Shown: positions 59,309-64,000 of the stretch, in pieces
Position numbering within the stretch: position 1 is the first letter of the stretch
Layout: each line of letters opens with the position of its first letter
Origin: Rutpela maculata
Taxonomy: Eukaryota; Arthropoda; Insecta; Coleoptera; Cerambycidae
DNA: 64,000 bases
Assembly (NCBI GenBank): GCA_936432065.2
Contig: OW386291.2
Coordinates: forward strand, 100,753,823-100,817,822
Direction: 5' to 3'
Translations under genes and position numbers: made by a program
Notes under the pieces: generated by a model
Told to the model about the DNA's origin: nothing
The model's database searches: none
Seen by the model: only the letters and a program-made list of their open reading frames with translations

Positions 59309-59797
59309 TTATAGCGCCCTGTTGTATTTTCCCTTGTTCATCAAGAATTTTTCTTCCTCCTGGCACCTTTCTTGTTCCTCTTGACGTTTTATTTCCAAGT
59401 CCTCCATCATTTTTCTTAGTTCGGTGTTTTCTTCTTGACGTTGTCTTTCTTGTTCTTCTTTCTTCTCCCGACGTCGTCTTTCTTGCTCTTCTTTTTCTTC
59501 TTGATGTCGTCTTTCTTGTTCTCTTTTCTCCTCTTGCTGTCGCATTTTCAGGTCCTCCATCATTTTTCTCAGTTCGGCTTTTTCTTATTCACGTCGTCTT
59601 TCTTATTCCTCTTTCTCCTCTTGACGTCGTCTTTCTTGTTCCTCTTTTTCCTCTTGACGTCGTCTGTCTTGGTCTTCCATAATTTTTCTCAATTCACCTT
59701 TTTCTTCTTGGTGCTGCTGGTCCATCGTCTTCCTAAATTCCGCAAGTAGGTCCTGCATTTGTTTCTCCCCTGCGATGCTTCTTGTTGTTATGGGCAT
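59309..59797 (-). pseudogene. Gag-like N-terminal region with long coiled coil
   Basis: Starts at 59797 with MPITTRSIAGEKQMQDLLAE, about 390 bp after the 5' LTR, and continues in one frame to 59309. Most of it is a repeated EEKEEQERRRQ-type pattern predicted to form a charged coiled coil, built from a tandem DNA unit of about 33-36 bp. Two in-frame TAA codons (about 59603 and 59585) interrupt it, each looking like a CAA-to-TAA change. No capsid, zinc knuckle or pol domains follow. The similarity to gag is positional. Confidence 0.6.
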
Positions 59798-60190
59798 ACG
59801 ACAGCGTTAACCAGGTCTGTTTTTGTCTTAAACTATCACCAAATAAGTCTTATTTAGTGTCTATATCACTCTCCAGTTGGAATAATTCACTTATCTTCAC
59901 CAATTTCCGAATAGAATGTTCTAGAAATGTTTGCGAATTTACACAAATGAGTTTTTTGCAGTGTTTCTGCCACTTTCCAGTTGAAAGAATTCGATTATCT
60001 CCACTAGTTACCAAATAGAATGTTTTAGAAATTTTCGCGAATTAACACAAATGAGTCTTTAAAAATAGTCCTTACACCAGGTCCCGTAAGTCAATTCTTC
60101 GTGTCACACCTAATTCCCGAGAAGAACACTGTAGAAACTTTCTCGAACGATCCAGAAATCTTCTGTTATAATTCCGCTTCTGACACCAAT

Positions 60191-60581
60191 TGTTATGTGT
60201 TTACACCTTTTTCGTAAACACCCTGTATCATGGGTTCGAAAATTATGACACCAGGGTAACACTAAACACTAATTTATTAACTTACTAATTACAACCAATT
60301 AATTACTTTACTTGAATTACACTGTGTACTACAATTCCTTACTTATTACTTCAGTCCCTTGATCTGTTCTGCTCACTTTCTGCTTATTCACCTGACCATT
60401 AGAATTGTACTCTCTACTAACTTAACTGTCTCCACACACAGCTTGTCATTCCTTTTATATACCCTAGGTTATGTGTTCTGGATCTTTCCACTACATTCCA
60501 ACACATTCTACAATGTTCCAGAGGATGTCTGTAATCTTCTAGATTTTTCTACATGTCTCTGAAGGGTTGAAACACATAACA
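60191..60581 (-). repeat. LTR (5' LTR of the minus-strand element)
   Basis: Begins TGTTATGTGTTTACACC and ends GTTGAAACACATAACA, so its two ends are inverted copies of 12 bases. Its second half is carried again into the duplication at 62737. Confidence 0.88.
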
Positions 60582-62736
60582 ATACATATTTCTATTTGTA
60601 CTTAGTTTTATAATATTATTATTTATTATTTTTATATAGAATAGTTTCTGCTCTGACTTGGTACAAATATACTTTGCTGTATATAAAGTAGTTAAATAGA
60701 CTTTTATCTTTCTATCTATCTATAATATTATCTGTCCCCTGGGTTCCTCTTCTTCTTTTTCTTTCAGTGGGGCAACGAAAGGTCGCTGCACTCAGGCTCT
60801 GTGGCCCATTGTTATACTTCCGCAGTAAGTATTATTTAAAAGTTATAGCGGCTCGAAATTTGAAAATTTTTCTCGAATATTGAAAACTGTATGCCCTCCT
60901 TGCTCCGCCATTTTTAACACTCATTGCTAATTTTGCATGACCAATAAAATTGACTTACTGTAGTATTATTTGTTTAAAGAGTTTTTATAGTTTATACTCA
61001 CCCAAAAAGGTGAAAATTTGTGCTTCACTCCAGATTGTTGCAATTATCTCCGTCCTCATTGCTATTTCATAACAATTAGTTAATACTAATATTGCAGATA
61101 TAAAATTTCCCAAAATATTTTCTTAAACAATTCTCTTCCACTATCAATTGTTTAAAAATTACAGCAGCTCGAAATTGTAATCATTTCTCAAAATTAGAGC
61201 TGCTGTAATTATAAAATAGTTGACCTTAGAAAAGTATTATTTAAATAAATTATTGTTAAATTATACAATTAAAATGATTTTTACAAAAAATGTAACAAAT
61301 TTTATAACATACAATGTTGATAGTAATTGATTACTATGAAGGAACAACGGTTCGTTTTTTCTCTTTTAGTATTTAGAATATAGAGCTAAATTGTACTTAC
61401 TGATCTCCCAGTACTTTCCATAACAGCGGTAAACTTACCTGTAAATAAAAAGAGTTTAATTAGTATCCACATATGTGTAGTTTAATTTATACATGTTAAT
61501 TGTAATAGATATCAAACATTTTACCGCGAAATAAGCGGATAATTGCAGCATGTTCAACATATTCAATACTTTGGCCACAAAGCCGCAAGCTTTATTGAAT
61601 GAATATCTAAAATCATGAACATAAATATTACATCTCATTTTATCAATAGAGTGCTAAACGTATGCTTTAAGTTTCTCCGGTTCTTCTGTTATAACATTAC
61701 ACCTATAACGGAAGGTATATAAATCTTCCAAGGGAACAATATATCGTTGTCATTTTTCTTTATTTATTTAATTAACAATATACTATCCAGCAGATCATTT
61801 CAATTTCTGGGCAGGAGATAATAACTACTTACAAATTTATTAATTAAATGTGAACAAAATTGATAACCCTGACTGCAAGATCTGCGAGGATGAGGAAGAA
61901 ACTTCCATCCATATCCTAACTTAATGCCCTAGTCTTATGAGATTCAGGCACAAACACTTCAGTATTGGTTTTCCGGTGCTGGAGGGAATAGGGAATGCTC
62001 CATAGCAAAAAATTTAGCCTATGGTTTAGAATTCGGCCTGAATGGGGAATTCCCTAAATTTGTGAGAGAAGCACAATGAGCCACAAGGCGTGAGTGCGGA
62101 GACCTTTCGGCGTCCCGTTAAAAGAAGAACAAGAAGATATAATTACGCAATTCTCGAGATTCTAAAGCAAAAATCGGTTTAAGGTAGAGTCTGAGGAAAG
62201 CCAGCAGAAAAGATACCTCATAACATAATGCCCTTAAGAAACATACATTTTCTATGTTTTGTATGTGTATGTTATCATGAAAGAGCAAATAATTAACGAA
62301 TATTTAAACTGGGATGATACTAAAAATTCATATAATAACTTCAGTGTGTTGATGTTAAAATCGTGAGAACATCTTATTAGAAATTCGAGTATTTTAAAAT
62401 TTTAACTAGCGGTAATGAATTGGATGATGACTACAATAAAAATTACACCGAGGTCACGGAATGTTGGTGGGTTTGTACTCTGATTCATTTACAACGATGG
62501 GAAGAAATTCAGATTTTTGGTAAAAAACCTATCTACAAGTAAAATCTCAACCGATTGCTTAAAATTTGATATTCAATTCATTGATCTCCAATAAGCATGT
62601 TGAAGCCGACCTTTGTATATTGCCCGAATATGGAAAGGATTACACAGTCACACACAAAAAATTCTGAATCCTAGATGAAAGATATCATTTCCGACGTATT
62701 TTGGGTCGCTGACATCACAAATCTGACGTCACTTTT
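60451..62736 (+). repeat. 2286-bp direct duplication, unit 1
   Basis: From CCTTTTATATACCCTAGG (60451) onward, sequence recurs from 62737 with no difference noticed by eye to the window end. The unit comprises the distal third of an LTR, non-coding sequence (including the 61456-61638 frame, which has no recognisable domain) and a non-LTR tail. Confidence 0.93.
61858..62140 (+). pseudogene. Non-LTR retrotransposon C-terminal CCHC tail
   Basis: DNPDCKICEDEEETSIHILT followed by a stop and CPSLMRFRHKHFSI resembles the CRICGEDEKTPHHIL..CECPAL segment at 20429-20640, so it is the 3' end of a related RNase H-bearing non-LTR element. The 3' untranslated part runs to about 62140 (GGCGTCCCGTTAAAAGAAGA). 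Confidence 0.7.
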
Positions 62737-64000
62737 CCTTTTATATACCCTAGGTTATGTGTTCTGGATCTTTCCACTACATTCCAACACATTCTACAAT
62801 GTTCCAGAGGATGTCTGTAATCTTCTAGATTTTTCTACATGTCTCTGAAGGGTTGAAACACATAACAATACATATTTCTATTTGTACTTAGTTTTATAAT
62901 ATTATTATTTATTATTTTTATATAGAATAGTTTCTGCTCTGACTTGGTACAAATATACTTTGCTGTATATAAAGTAGTTAAATAGACTTTTATCTTTCTA
63001 TCTATCTATAATATTATCTGTCCCCTGGGTTCCTCTTCTTCTTTTTCTTTCAGTGGGGCAACGAAAGGTCGCTGCACTCAGGCTCTGTGGCCCATTGTTA
63101 TACTTCCGCAGTAAGTATTATTTAAAAGTTATAGCGGCTCGAAATTTGAAAATTTTTCTCGAATATTGAAAACTGTATGCCCTCCTTGCTCCGCCATTTT
63201 TAACACTCATTGCTAATTTTGCATGACCAATAAAATTGACTTACTGTAGTATTATTTGTTTAAAGAGTTTTTATAGTTTATACTCACCCAAAAAGGTGAA
63301 AATTTGTGCTTCACTCCAGATTGTTGCAATTATCTCCGTCCTCATTGCTATTTCATAACAATTAGTTAATACTAATATTGCAGATATAAAATTTCCCAAA
63401 ATATTTTCTTAAACAATTCTCTTCCACTATCAATTGTTTAAAAATTACAGCAGCTCGAAATTGTAATCATTTCTCAAAATTAGAGCTGCTGTAATTATAA
63501 AATAGTTGACCTTAGAAAAGTATTATTTAAATAAATTATTGTTAAATTATACAATTAAAATGATTTTTACAAAAAATGTAACAAATTTTATAACATACAA
63601 TGTTGATAGTAATTGATTACTATGAAGGAACAACGGTTCGTTTTTTCTCTTTTAGTATTTAGAATATAGAGCTAAATTGTACTTACTGATCTCCCAGTAC
63701 TTTCCATAACAGCGGTAAACTTACCTGTAAATAAAAAGAGTTTAATTAGTATCCACATATGTGTAGTTTAATTTATACATGTTAATTGTAATAGATATCA
63801 AACATTTTACCGCGAAATAAGCGGATAATTGCAGCATGTTCAACATATTCAATACTTTGGCCACAAAGCCGCAAGCTTTATTGAATGAATATCTAAAATC
63901 ATGAACATAAATATTACATCTCATTTTATCAATAGAGTGCTAAACGTATGCTTTAAGTTTCTCCGGTTCTTCTGTTATAACATTACACCTATAACGGAAG
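62737..64000 (+). repeat. 2286-bp direct duplication, unit 2 (continues past the window)
   Basis: Repeats 60451-61714 in the same orientation; for example the 60-codon frame at 61456-61638 recurs at 63742-63924 with the same translation. Confidence 0.93.

Larger units (their letters stand above)
58765..60581 (-). mobile_element. Non-autonomous LTR retrotransposon
   Basis: Direct repeats 58765-59149 and 60191-60581 (about 385-391 bp) are the LTRs. The whole is flanked by ATAC (58761-58764 and 60582-60585), a 4-bp target duplication. It is transcribed on the minus strand: two bases beyond the LTR at 60191 lies TGGTGTCAGAAGCGG, a plausible tRNA primer site, and AAGGAGGGGGCA (59150-59161) before the other LTR is the polypurine tract. 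Only about 1.04 kb lies between the LTRs, with a gag-like start and no protease, RT or integrase, so it needs enzymes in trans. The left LTR lacks the five bases at its inner edge that the right LTR has. Confidence 0.88.

Noticed and set aside
59278..59749. Hydrophobic Phe/Leu-rich plus-strand frames (up to 134 codons)
   Set aside because: Complement of the Glu/Arg/Gln coiled-coil repeat of the minus-strand gag-like region.
1..64000. CRISPR array, bacterial operon or phage content
   Set aside because: Repeats are transposon-like, not regularly spaced short repeats; composition, introns and element types are those of an insect nuclear genome.

Overview
This window is a stretch of insect nuclear DNA. 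It is very AT-rich, has no operon-like gene packing, and contains spliceosomal-type intron signals, tRNA- and 5S-headed SINEs, 28S rDNA debris and many animal transposon families. The repeat load suggests a large-genome insect, possibly a beetle; this is inference, since no host marker gene is visible. I found no intact single-copy host gene. Nearly every protein-like segment is transposon-derived or belongs to a multi-copy family.

Layout. 0-9 kb: a TTAA-flanked MITE, the first copy of a ~620-bp dispersed repeat, a 1.2-kb foldback, and a decayed copy of a FEN/PIN-like gene with a Cys-rich tail. 9-14 kb: a hAT element with a perfect 8-bp target duplication, then a second copy of the 620-bp repeat split by a 1510-bp foldback. 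14.5-19.3 kb: a mariner-type composite with very long inverted arms, invaded by a 2.6-kb hAT-like element. 20.2-25.4 kb: a 5'-truncated non-LTR retrotransposon (RT, RNase H, CCHC tail) on the minus strand, split by a 3.5-kb, nearly complete hAT-like element of the same family. 25.4-34.5 kb: an RTE remnant, a duplicated 28S 3' end, two foldbacks, a 5S-headed SINE, a TA-flanked MITE and another 620-bp repeat. 34.7-43.9 kb: a near-perfect 233-bp palindrome, a non-LTR 3' end, a second FEN/PIN-like fragment, a mariner remnant, MITEs, a tRNA-SINE and two more 620-bp repeats. 45-48 kb: two non-LTR reverse transcriptases in series. 50.7-53.1 kb: a third FEN/PIN-like copy, an RT remnant split by a hAT MITE, and a G-rich MITE. 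54-60.6 kb: a SINE, inverted repeats, and a small non-autonomous LTR retrotransposon. 60.45 kb to the end: a near-identical 2286-bp direct duplication.

The strongest candidate for something under-described is the pair of elements with TAGGGTGGCCCATC ends at 16348-18936 and 20657-24137. They have 8-bp target duplications, a distinctive N-terminal region, and a transposase whose acidic residues, CxxH and RW motifs are spaced like a hAT catalytic core although the rest does not look like a standard hAT protein. One copy is nearly complete with one intron; the other has lost the segment carrying the first two catalytic Asp. A second lead is the three-locus FEN/PIN-like plus Cys-rich family. All readings are by eye; no alignment or database search was run.
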